Shown here: one piece after another, positions 6,984 to 14,016 of the stretch
How positions within the stretch are numbered: position 1 is the stretch's first letter
Layout of the letters: each line of letters starts with the position of its first letter
Assembly: GCA_049794535.1 (NCBI GenBank)
Contig: JBARCX010000015.1
Span: 1 to 22,577 of the forward strand
DNA: 22,577 nt
Direction: 5' to 3'
Origin: JBARCX01 sp049794535
GTDB taxonomy: Bacteria; Pseudomonadota; Gammaproteobacteria; Xanthomonadales; Rhodanobacteraceae
Notes under the pieces: model-generated
Told to the model about the DNA's origin: nothing
Databases searched by the model: none
What the model saw: the letters and a program-made list of their open reading frames with translations, nothing else
Position numbers and translations under genes: made by a program

Positions 6984-8009
6984 CTATGCATCGTGTGTAT
7001 GTGAAAGTTCCGACGGCGCGTTTTTGCGCAACCCGGAATACATTCTGTGCGCCTCGACCCATTGCCAGGAAATCAGCGCGGGAATACCGAACGCTATCTC
7101 GCGCATGCGCTTGATCAGTGACAATGCGACCGCTGCTTCGGCGGGCAGCCCAATCATTTGGCCAAACAGAACCAATCCGCCTTCCTGTACGCCTAGACCA
7201 GCGGGTACGACAAAAATAATGTGTCGCAACGCCTGGGTGACCGCCTCGATCGCGATGGCGTCCCAGATGCTGATCGGGTAGCCCAGTAATCGCAACGCGA
7301 ACCAGCTCTCGAAACTGCCCACGAGAAAGCCAAGGAACTGCCAGGTACAGGCAACGAGAAGACGCCCCGGCTGGGCATAGAGCGCGCGGATTTCTCGATC
7401 CAAACCAAAGCCATCGATCAGTTCGGTCAGCTTTGTGCGGCCACCCAGTATTTTTTCCGCAAACGTTTCCAGACGTGAGAATACGTTGCCATGGCGTAGC
7501 AGCACGATCAGTGCGATCGGTAGCGGCAAGCTGGCGAACAGTGCAGTTAACACCGAACTTAAGGTACCGATATGCGCGGTCAGCGCGATCAGCAATACGA
7601 TGCCCAGTGCGGTGAAAAGGTATTGATTGACCAGGGTTAGCAAGACTTCGATGATGACGCTGGCTGCCGCAGCCGCACCGTTGATGCCGCGCCATTTGAC
7701 CAGGCGTATGCCAATGATTTCGCCGCCGATGTTGGCCACCGGTAGTAGGCGATTGCTCGCTTCGCGAATGGCGGCGATCCAGAACAGTATGGGAATAGTG
7801 GCACGACGATCCGGATCGCTCGGCGTGATCAACACGCGCCAGCCGATCACATCGAGCAATAGCGGCAGCACGTGAAAGGGGAGCAGCCACAGCAAAGGCC
7901 AACCGGCGTGATCGATGGCGCTACAAATCGTGAACCAGCCCTGATGCATGACCAGTGCGATAGCTGCGGCCAGACCCAACAGACCCGCTATGTAACTGAG
8001 GCGTTTCAT
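6984..8009 (-). CDS. hpnL: Hopanoid-associated membrane protein HpnL (lysylphosphatidylglycerol synthase TM-like)
   Basis: A 341-residue polytopic inner-membrane protein with repeated hydrophobic spans, e.g. LSYIAGLLGLAAAIALVM, LLWLLPFHVLPLLLDVIGW, LFTALGIVLLIALTA and ALFASLPLPIALIVLL. It has the family blocks R.ASNRLLPVANIGGE and VPAGLGVQEGGLVLFGQMIG seen in proteins with the LPG-synthase/flippase-like membrane domain (UPF0104). The hopanoid-linked members are called HpnL; the biochemical role is unproven, and lipid translocation is a common guess. The frame is open for 12 more codons upstream, but the ATG at 8009 overlaps the hpnK stop as ATGA and starts with a normal N-terminal sequence (MKRLSYIAG), so I chose it. 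It lies between hpnK and the di-iron gene. Confidence 0.85.
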   Translation of the reverse strand: MKRLSYIAGLLGLAAAIALVMHQGWFTICSAIDHAGWPLLWLLPFHVLPLLLDVIGWRVLITPSDPDRRATIPILFWIAAIREASNRLLPVANIGGEIIGIRLVKWRGINGAAAAASVIIEVLLTLVNQYLFTALGIVLLIALTAHIGTLSSVLTALFASLPLPIALIVLLRHGNVFSRLETFAEKILGGRTKLTELIDGFGLDREIRALYAQPGRLLVACTWQFLGFLVGSFESWFALRLLGYPISIWDAIAIEAVTQALRHIIFVVPAGLGVQEGGLVLFGQMIGLPAEAAVALSLIKRMREIAFGIPALISWQWVEAHRMYSGLRKNAPSELSHTHDA

Positions 8010-8824
8010 ACAAGCGCGGCCGCAGGATCGGAGAATCCACGACACAGCCGATAACGCTCGACAATAGCTGCGCGCACGCGCGGTGACAGTAGGGCGGCAA
8101 GTTCATCGGCATGCCGATAATCGGCCATGCTGGTAACGAGGCCTCCATGTGTGGCTGGGTGTAGGTATATCTCTGAAAGGCCTTGCGGCAGGCGCTGGAG
8201 AATATCCAGCAACGTGGCTTCATCCATACCACCGCTATGTCGTATGCCGAACACATGATCGTTATAGACCATGCCGGCCTGGTTGATGCGTCGACGCATG
8301 AGCGCCAACCAGGGGCCTAGCCAAAATCCCATGCCCGGTTCGGCGGGCAGCCGTACGGCGCGCAAGCCGTACTCGCGTCCAATCGAAAGTACCAGCGACA
8401 AAATAGTAGGGTGCAGATGGAAGTGTTTATGCGCGTTGACGTGATCCAGGCGCAGGCCGGTCGCAACAAACGCTTCGAACTGAGCACGAATTTCCATAGC
8501 TAGTTGGCGCCGCACTCGCGGTAGAAAAAAGTAGCGGAATCCGTTGCGCACCATCTCGCTGTTGAACATGCCCTGCGCATCGACCAAGTCAGGAATGTCT
8601 GCGGGCGGCAGCATGGCTCGGCCATCGGCCAGCACCAGATGTAGCCCGATGGCCAGGCCGGGAAGCATCCGCGCACGGGCAACAGCATCAGCTGCGGCAG
8701 GCGCGGCAACCATCAGGCTCGCCGCGCGCAACACTCCTTGCTGATAGGCATGTTCGACCGCTTCGTTGAGAGCCTCGTGTAGCCCGAAGTCATCCGCGGT
8801 AATGATCAGGCGTGGACGGATCAT
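8006..8824 (-). CDS. hpnK: Hopanoid deacetylase HpnK (YdjC/ChbG-like)
   Basis: A 272-residue member of the YdjC polysaccharide-deacetylase-like fold. The N-terminal metal-site motif TADDFG is at residues 10-14, GLHLVL at about 60-65, and the histidine-rich DHVNAHKHFHLHP at 127-139; EIYLHPATHGG comes later. In the hopanoid pathway HpnK removes the acetyl group from the N-acetylglucosaminyl group that HpnI attaches to bacteriohopanetetrol. Length is normal. It is followed by hpnL with an ATGA overlap and preceded by hpnJ with a 68-base gap in which I see no feature. The start ATG directly precedes IRPRLIITADDFG, as usual for the family. Confidence 0.9.
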   Translation of the reverse strand: MIRPRLIITADDFGLHEALNEAVEHAYQQGVLRAASLMVAAPAAADAVARARMLPGLAIGLHLVLADGRAMLPPADIPDLVDAQGMFNSEMVRNGFRYFFLPRVRRQLAMEIRAQFEAFVATGLRLDHVNAHKHFHLHPTILSLVLSIGREYGLRAVRLPAEPGMGFWLGPWLALMRRRINQAGMVYNDHVFGIRHSGGMDEATLLDILQRLPQGLSEIYLHPATHGGLVTSMADYRHADELAALLSPRVRAAIVERYRLCRGFSDPAAALV

Positions 8825-8892
8825 CGCGGCACGCTGGGGCTATAGCTGCATGACAAATGGCGCGTCGGGCGAAAGCATGCGCACCGGTTCAC

Positions 8893-10314
8893 TCATGCCT
8901 CGTGCTCGCGCAGGAAGCGGAAAAACTCCACGCCTTCGCGCAAGCGGCGTTTCATCATGTCCCAGCTCGCAAGCATTTCCTTGACGATCTCCCAGATCTT
9001 CGACGGGCGGAAATAGAAGCTTCGATAGAACGTCTCGACGCCGTGGTAGATGTCTTCCTTCGACAAGTGCGGATAGCTGATCAGGGCCAGTTGCACGCCT
9101 TTGTCGTTGACCAGGTTGACGGCCTCATTCTCCTCCAGCCAGCCGTTCTCGATGGCCTGCTTGTACAGCGAAGTGCCGGGATACGGTGCGGCCAGCGACA
9201 CCTGAATGGTGTGCGGATTGATTTCCTTGGCGAAGCGGATCGTTCTTTCGATGGTTTCCCGGGTTTCGCCGGGTAGGCCCAGAATAAACGTGCCGTGGAT
9301 CGTGATGCCGAGCTTGCGGCAGTCTTCAGTGAAGCGTCGCGCGATGTCGGTGCGCAGACCTTTCTTGATGTTGTGCAGAATCTGGTCGTCACCTGATTCG
9401 TAGCCCACGAGCAGTAATCGCAGGCCATTTTCTTTCATGATCTTCAGCGTGTCATACGGCACGTTGGCCTTGGCGTTGCACGACCAGGTGATGCCAAGTT
9501 TGCCGAGACCTCGCGCAATTTCTTCAGCACGCGGTTTAAAGTCAGTGAAAGTGTCATCGTCGAACATGATCTCCTTTACCTCGGGCATGTTCTCCTTGAT
9601 CCATCGCGCTTCGGCAAGTACGTTTTCCGGCGAGCGCACGCGATAACGATGGCCACCGACCGTCTGCGGCCATAAGCAGAACGTGCACTTCGAGCGGCAA
9701 CCGCGACCGGTATAGATCGACACGTAAGGGTGTTTGAGATAACCGATGAAGTAATTATCGATTTTGAGGTCGCGCTGGTAGATCGGCGTCACGAAGGGCA
9801 GATCATCCATGTTCTCGATGATTGCCCGCGACGGATTGTGTTGCACGCTACCGTCAGGCGCCGTGTAACTGAGGCCGTTGATATCTTTGAGTGGGCGACC
9901 TTCAGCCACTTCTTTGCAGGTGTAGTCGAATTCTTCGCGCGCGACGAAATCGATGGACTTCGATGCTTCAAGGGAGCCGGTGGGATCGACGGCCACCTTG
10001 GCGCCGACCATGCCTATCATGATGTTCGCGTTGCGGACTTTGAGTAGCTCGGCAAACTTGGCGTCGGTGGGAAACGACGGCGTACTGGTGTGGATTACCA
10101 CCAGTTCGTAACTTTCAGCGATCCGTAAGGTTTCTTCCACCGAGAGCTCGTCCGCGGGTGCATCGAGCAAACGCGAGCCGGGCACCATGGCCGCCGGTTG
10201 GGCTAGCCAGGTGGGATACCAGAAACTTTTGATTTCACGCTTGGCCTGATAACGGGAACCTGCGCCGCCATCAAAGCCATCGAAAGAAGGGGCCTGCAGA
10301 AAAAGCGTTTTCAT
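8893..10314 (-). CDS. hpnJ: Radical SAM hopanoid enzyme HpnJ (bacteriohopanetetrol cyclitol ether formation)
   Basis: A 473-residue B12-binding-like/radical SAM protein. The Fe-S cluster motif is GRGCRSKCTFC with Cys206, Cys210 and Cys213 (CxxxCxxC). Before it lies a Rossmann-like region (MKTLFLQAPSFDG... IMIGMVGAKVAVDP), as in cobalamin-domain radical SAM proteins, although a canonical DxHxxG is not obvious. After it come family blocks such as MFDDDTF, LLVGYESGDDQIL and GTFILGLPGETRETI. HpnJ acts after HpnI and HpnK, turning the glucosaminyl group into the cyclitol ether. An AGGAG lies about 11 bases before the ATG. It is the second gene of the hpnIJKL unit, 53 bases after hpnI. Confidence 0.9.
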   Translation of the reverse strand: MKTLFLQAPSFDGFDGGAGSRYQAKREIKSFWYPTWLAQPAAMVPGSRLLDAPADELSVEETLRIAESYELVVIHTSTPSFPTDAKFAELLKVRNANIMIGMVGAKVAVDPTGSLEASKSIDFVAREEFDYTCKEVAEGRPLKDINGLSYTAPDGSVQHNPSRAIIENMDDLPFVTPIYQRDLKIDNYFIGYLKHPYVSIYTGRGCRSKCTFCLWPQTVGGHRYRVRSPENVLAEARWIKENMPEVKEIMFDDDTFTDFKPRAEEIARGLGKLGITWSCNAKANVPYDTLKIMKENGLRLLLVGYESGDDQILHNIKKGLRTDIARRFTEDCRKLGITIHGTFILGLPGETRETIERTIRFAKEINPHTIQVSLAAPYPGTSLYKQAIENGWLEENEAVNLVNDKGVQLALISYPHLSKEDIYHGVETFYRSFYFRPSKIWEIVKEMLASWDMMKRRLREGVEFFRFLREHEA

Positions 10315-10367
10315 GCGGACTTAAGCTCCTGCGGCAACACGAACCAATGCCCATAAACAAAAGCGGT

Positions 10368-11537
10368 TCAGTAATGCGGCGCATGGCCATCACCTCGTGC
10401 ATGAAGTACTTCGCCTCGCCACTTGACTTGCCAACTGGTCAGAGCGGTTGCCCATTCCAGCAACAGCAGTCCATCACGGAGCGGTATCAGCAGAGCTTCA
10501 TACCAAGGCGAGGCTTCATGTGCGAAGCGTCGCTGAAAAAAGTATAGCAAAACACGTGCAATGCAACCGATCAGTGCCATGCCTATGTTTAGTGAGCTGA
10601 ATTCCAGGGCCAGGCCCAGTAATAGGACCGGTGAAGTAAAGCAGACCCAGGTCATCGCAAAGCCGATCGGCGCGATGGCACGTATGGTTCGCAGCCAACG
10701 CAACTCGTGCGTCCACAGCGTATCGAACCGATCTTCGACGATCTCCGTGCCGATCACCAGATCGGACAGTACCGTGCGCAATTGACGCTGGCGTGTCAGT
10801 TCGCCCAGCCAAAAATCGTCGGCCAAGGTATCCCGCAACACTTCAAAGCCGCCAATGGCCGATAGCGTGTCCCGACGTAGGGCGATGGTCGATCCGAAGG
10901 CGAAGCGGGTCGAACCGAAGGCATGGGCAAGCCGAACCGACGGCGCGAACCAGTCATCGATGAATAGACGGCCAAGTCGCGACCAGAAGCCACATCTGGC
11001 GATACCTCGGTAGAGACAGGTGACGATACCCACGTCAGGGTTCGCCAACGGCGCTGTGACGCGCGCCAGATAATCCACGGGCACGCGAATGTCGCTATCA
11101 GCAAGCACTAGCAGGCTGTGCGCGGCATGCGGCAGCATGTTAATGAGGTTGCTGACCTTCGGATTCGTGCCATGCGTGCGTGGGTCGACCACAAGTGCGA
11201 TGTCGAGCCGCGGGAACTCGGCGCGTAGCTTTTGCACTATATCGATGGCTGGGTCGTCTAGCTCGCGCACACCGAAGACCAGTTGGTAGTCGGGGTGTTG
11301 CTGTAGACAAAAGCTTCGCAGGTTTTCGTGAAGCCCTGGTTCGGCGCCGTGCAAAGGCTTGAGTACGCTCACTGGCTGTACTTGGTCAGCACCGCCGCGA
11401 TGAATGTCGTTAATACGCGACGATGCGGATGAAGCACGCACGACGGCATATAAAACGGCGCAAGCGTAGCCGGCCGCGACAGCGGTCAGTCCGATGCCAA
11501 GCCCATGGATGACAGCGATAAGTACGCTTATCAACAT
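10368..11537 (-). CDS. hpnI: Hopanoid glycosyltransferase HpnI (GT21, ceramide glucosyltransferase-like)
   Basis: A 389-residue membrane glycosyltransferase. It opens with a transmembrane helix (MLISVLIAVIHGLGIGLTAV), then the catalytic GT21 domain: SVLKPLHGAEPGL at 57-69, the nucleotide-sugar/metal motif ADSDIRV at 146-152, DDFWLGEL at 240-247 and HELRWLRTIR at 277-286 (the Q/RxxRW-like acceptor motif). C-terminal membrane spans follow. HpnI adds an N-acetylglucosamine to bacteriohopanetetrol, the substrate for HpnK and HpnJ downstream. The ATG sits inside a 14-base palindrome, and no good Shine-Dalgarno precedes it. TATACC ten bases before the ATG could be a -10 of a nearly leaderless transcript, but the matching -35 is poor. 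This is the first gene of the minus-strand hpn operon. Confidence 0.88.
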   Translation of the reverse strand: MLISVLIAVIHGLGIGLTAVAAGYACAVLYAVVRASSASSRINDIHRGGADQVQPVSVLKPLHGAEPGLHENLRSFCLQQHPDYQLVFGVRELDDPAIDIVQKLRAEFPRLDIALVVDPRTHGTNPKVSNLINMLPHAAHSLLVLADSDIRVPVDYLARVTAPLANPDVGIVTCLYRGIARCGFWSRLGRLFIDDWFAPSVRLAHAFGSTRFAFGSTIALRRDTLSAIGGFEVLRDTLADDFWLGELTRQRQLRTVLSDLVIGTEIVEDRFDTLWTHELRWLRTIRAIAPIGFAMTWVCFTSPVLLLGLALEFSSLNIGMALIGCIARVLLYFFQRRFAHEASPWYEALLIPLRDGLLLLEWATALTSWQVKWRGEVLHARGDGHAPHY

Positions 11538-11548
11538 AAGCGCTTATG
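11535..11548. promoter_or_regulatory. 14-base perfect palindrome overlapping the hpnI start, with a neighbouring imperfect one
   Basis: CATAAGCGCTTATG is perfectly self-complementary and contains the hpnI ATG on the minus strand. An imperfect palindrome, GATAAGTACGCTTATC (11517-11532), lies next to it inside hpnI and shares the CGCTTAT half. Together they form a cluster of ATAAG/CTTAT half-sites in the hpnI-mvaD divergent region. The copC start carries the same hexamers in reverse order. An operator for an unknown regulator or a translation-blocking hairpin are both possible. Confidence 0.25.
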
Positions 11549-11570
11549 GTATACCCCAGCATTTGGCTTA

Positions 11571-11636
11571 GAGTTACTAAGTGGACTAGAGTTATTGAAG
11601 CAGGAATTATTGAGCCAGAGTTATTCGTTGAGCAGT
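11571..11636. repeat. Degenerate short repeats in the hpnI-mvaD divergent region
   Basis: GAGTTAYT-type units start at 11571, 11589, 11604 (GAATTATT) and 11618, spaced 18, 15 and 14 bases. Two 15-base units can be aligned directly, GTTATTGAAGCAGGA (11591-11605) and ATTATTGAGCCAGAG (11606-11620), followed by a related TTATTCGTTGAGCAG. The TTGA..CAG core resembles the repeats inside phosphomevalonate kinase and after it. The region also has to hold the promoter of the mevalonate operon, but I see no clear -35/-10 pair. Confidence 0.4.
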
Positions 11637-11667
11637 GCTGTTAGCGACTCTTTATGTTGCGGAGCCT

Positions 11668-12696
11668 ATGAATCACGGACCTCATGCGTCAACGCGCGGT
11701 GAATGTCATGCCGCTGCACAAGCTCAGCCCAACATCGCCCTGGTCAAGTACTGGGGAAAACGCGATACCACGCTGAATCTTCCAGCCGTCGGCTCCATCT
11801 CAATCACCCTGGATAGCTTGTGGACGCGCACGGAAGTCCGGTTCGTACCGGGTCAGCTACATGACCAGGTCCGGCTTAACGGGCGCAGCGACGAAGCCGA
11901 AACCAAACGGGTGGTCAATGGCCTGGACCTGCTTCGGCAACGTGCCGGCACCAACGTGCGCGCGCTAGTCGACAGCCACAATAATTTTCCTACGGCAGCA
12001 GGCCTGGCTTCTTCCGCCTCGGGTTTCGCCGCGTTGGTCTACGCGGGTTCGCAAGCTTTGGGCTTGGGGCTGAGTGGAGCCGAGTTATCGCTACTCGCAC
12101 GCCGTTGCTCTGGATCGGCAGCGCGATCCGTCTATGGCGGCTATGTTGAATGGGCGCACGGTCACCTCGCCGATGGCACGGACTCTATTGCGCACCCCTT
12201 GTTACCTGCCGCTGCATGGCCCTTGCGCGTTGCGGTAGCCATTACCTCTATCGCAGCCAAGGAGGTTGGCTCTAGCGAGGGCATGCGCCGTACGGTACAG
12301 AGCTCGCCATTCCAAACTGCCTGGATGGAGACTCAGGAGGCTGACCTGGCATTAGCGCGCAACGCGATCCTGGCCCACGACTTCGATGCACTGGGATTAG
12401 TCTCCGAACACAATTGCCTGAAGATGCATGCCTTAGCCATGGCATCCCAGCCGGGCTTGTTGTACTGGAATGGGGCAACGGTGGAATGCATGCATCGGAT
12501 ACGTGCGCTGCGCCGAGAGGGTGTACCTGTGTTCTTTACGGTCGACGCTGGGCCGCAGTTGAAAGCGGTGTGCGAACCACAGGCGATCGAACAGGTGAAG
12601 GCGGCCCTGCGCGCTGTTCCTGGGGTGCTCGATGTGTTCGAGTCAGGTCTTGGCGAGGGAGCTCGCGTCATTTCAGTCGAAGAGTTGGCTGCATGA
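11668..12696 (+). CDS. mvaD: Diphosphomevalonate decarboxylase
   Basis: A 342-residue GHMP-superfamily enzyme that decarboxylates mevalonate 5-diphosphate to IPP, the last step of the classical mevalonate pathway. Diagnostic blocks are PNIALVKYWGKRD at 21-33, GSISITLDSLWTRTEV at 42-57, the phosphate loop AGLASSASGFAALV at 111-124, SGSAARSVYGGYVEW at 148-162 with the conserved Arg153, and FFTVDAGPQLKAV with the catalytic-type Asp293. All key residues appear present. I chose the ATG at 11668 over the frame's first ATG (11635) because GGAG lies four bases before it and the extra 11 residues look non-homologous. Its stop overlaps the start of the next gene (ATGATG), indicating coupled translation. 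First gene of the mevalonate operon. Confidence 0.95.
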   Translation: MNHGPHASTRGECHAAAQAQPNIALVKYWGKRDTTLNLPAVGSISITLDSLWTRTEVRFVPGQLHDQVRLNGRSDEAETKRVVNGLDLLRQRAGTNVRALVDSHNNFPTAAGLASSASGFAALVYAGSQALGLGLSGAELSLLARRCSGSAARSVYGGYVEWAHGHLADGTDSIAHPLLPAAAWPLRVAVAITSIAAKEVGSSEGMRRTVQSSPFQTAWMETQEADLALARNAILAHDFDALGLVSEHNCLKMHALAMASQPGLLYWNGATVECMHRIRALRREGVPVFFTVDAGPQLKAVCEPQAIEQVKAALRAVPGVLDVFESGLGEGARVISVEELAA

Positions 12697-13814
12697 TGGA
12701 GCTCATCGCAAGTGCTCCGGGCAAGCTCGTGCTGTTGGGTGAATATGCGGTACTTGAAGGTGCACCTGCACTCGCGGTGGCGATCGACCGCCGCGCCACG
12801 GTGCGCATCGCGGCGCGAACCGATGGCGTATGCGAAGTTAGCGCACCCGATCTGGGTGTGATTAGCGCGCGTATGTCGATCGATACGGAGGGTGAACTGC
12901 ACTGGCAATGTGCCGACGCTGTGTCGAGCAAGCTGCGCTTGGTCGATCACGTATGGCAAGGTCTATGGCGTGCCGGGCTCACCCCGACATCGCACCAGGG
13001 TTTTTCGCTGTATTTGGATACAGCGGGTTTCTTCGCCCATGAGGGCACCGACCAAGCCAAATTGGGACTTGGCTCAAGTGCTGCCCTGACGGTAGCGTTG
13101 GCGACGGCACTGTCGGCATTCATGGGTGATGAGCGCGTGATGGCTGATCACGCACAGTGGCTGCGTGACTTGCTGCACATGCATGGCGCCTGGCAAGGCG
13201 GTCGCGGTAGCGGCGTCGACGTGGCAGCCAGCCTCGCTGGTGGCTTGATTGCTTACCGTTTGGTTGGATCAGGCTTGGTTGAGTCAGGCATGGTTGAATC
13301 AGGATTGGCTGGATCAGACCGGCAACCATCTTATGTGCCTATGAATTGGCCCATGGCTGGCGTGCACTGCTTATTCGTCTGGTCGGGCCAAGCCGTCTCC
13401 ACGGGTGATTTCCTGCGTCGGTTGGCGCAGTGGCGCATGGATCACGGTGCAGCCTATGCGATGCACATGGATAACCTCGGCAAGCTGGCTGAAGCCGCGG
13501 TGGAAGCATTACGTAAGGAAAGTGGAGTGGACTTTGTGGCGATTGCTGCGGCTTATGCGATCGCGTTGGAGAATTTCGGTACCGCGTGTGGTCTTGAAAT
13601 TTTCACCGCCGCACAAAAAAAGTTAGCTGAACTGTCGGCACGCTTTGGTGTCAGCTATAAATCATGTGGTGCCGGAGGTGACTTCGGAGTGATTTTCACC
13701 ACCGACATGGATCGTGTCTTGGAAATCGAACGGAGTATTATCGCTGAGGGCTTGCACAAGGTGCCTTTGGCGATCGATCCACAAGGTGCTCGCTACATGA
13801 CGTCTTTCACTTGA
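12693..13814 (+). CDS. Phosphomevalonate kinase (GHMP family)
   Basis: A 373-residue GHMP kinase. It begins SAPGKLVLLGEYAVLEGAPA (residues 7-26), has the ATP loop KLGLGSSAALTVALA at 123-137, GSGVDVAASLAGG at 172-184 and the C-terminal SCGAGGDFGVIF at 324-335. This combination, and especially the GSG.DVAAS block, fits phosphomevalonate kinase, which phosphorylates mevalonate 5-phosphate. The open frame continues upstream inside mvaD, but the ATG at 12693 overlaps the mvaD stop and starts the conserved sequence (a second ATG follows directly). Odd feature: residues 190-209 are four tandem five-residue units (LVGSG, LVESG, MVESG, LAGSD) encoded by 15-base repeats in a loop after the GGLIAYR strand. 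Position between mvaD and HMGR/MK supports the call. Confidence 0.9.
   Translation: MMELIASAPGKLVLLGEYAVLEGAPALAVAIDRRATVRIAARTDGVCEVSAPDLGVISARMSIDTEGELHWQCADAVSSKLRLVDHVWQGLWRAGLTPTSHQGFSLYLDTAGFFAHEGTDQAKLGLGSSAALTVALATALSAFMGDERVMADHAQWLRDLLHMHGAWQGGRGSGVDVAASLAGGLIAYRLVGSGLVESGMVESGLAGSDRQPSYVPMNWPMAGVHCLFVWSGQAVSTGDFLRRLAQWRMDHGAAYAMHMDNLGKLAEAAVEALRKESGVDFVAIAAAYAIALENFGTACGLEIFTAAQKKLAELSARFGVSYKSCGAGGDFGVIFTTDMDRVLEIERSIIAEGLHKVPLAIDPQGARYMTSFT
13260..13319 (+). repeat. Four in-frame 15-base tandem repeats inside phosphomevalonate kinase
   Basis: The units TTGGTTGGATCAGGC, TTGGTTGAGTCAGGC, ATGGTTGAATCAGGA and TTGGCTGGATCAGAC follow each other without gaps and stay in frame. They encode LVGSG, LVESG, MVESG and LAGSD. 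The repeats differ at a few positions, so they are not very recent. They lie where related kinases have a short loop, so the insertion may be tolerated structurally. Confidence 0.85.
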
Positions 13815-13940
13815 AATCGTCATCGTTTGAAATCATGGTTTGTGCAGGCATTCCGTTGTAAGTGAATGTTGTAGGCGAATCGGTAGTAGCTGAAGCAGTC
13901 ACTGCACTAGTCACCGAATCAGTCGTACGTGAATGCAAGA
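13811..13940 (+). repeat. Degenerate periodic repeats between the phosphomevalonate kinase and HMGR/MK genes
   Basis: The 202-base gap 13815-14016 holds no gene. TTGAAATC occurs at 13811 and 13827. Then come units of 12-15 bases with a GTA..TGAATCAGTC-like pattern: GTAAGTGAATGTT (13858), GTAGGCGAATCGGTA (13871), GTAGCTGAAGCAGTC (13886), ACTGCACTAGTC (13901), ACCGAATCAGTC (13913) and GTACGTGAATGCAAG (13925). The core resembles the repeats at 11571 and 13260. The rest of the gap is the leader of the next gene, with AGGAG at 14007. No terminator or strong promoter is evident. Confidence 0.5.
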
Positions 13941-14016
13941 ACGTTGAACGCAGTTGTTGGCATGCCGTAGGTGATGGGCCGCTGATGCGGTATTCAAACC
14001 ATACCCAGGAGCTACG

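Noticed and set aside
6925..7902. A 325-codon minus-strand frame overlapping hpnL
   Set aside because: Arg- and His-rich composition with no domain; it is the shifted frame of hpnL, which has proper membrane spans and family motifs.
12414..12692. Upstream extension of the phosphomevalonate kinase frame inside mvaD (would give 466 residues)
   Set aside because: It overlaps well-supported mvaD coding sequence, and the conserved GHMP kinase N-terminus begins at the ATGATG overlapping the mvaD stop.
13811..13940. CRISPR-like array
   Set aside because: The units are short (12-16 bases), degenerate and unequal in spacing, with no identical repeats or spacers and no cas gene nearby.
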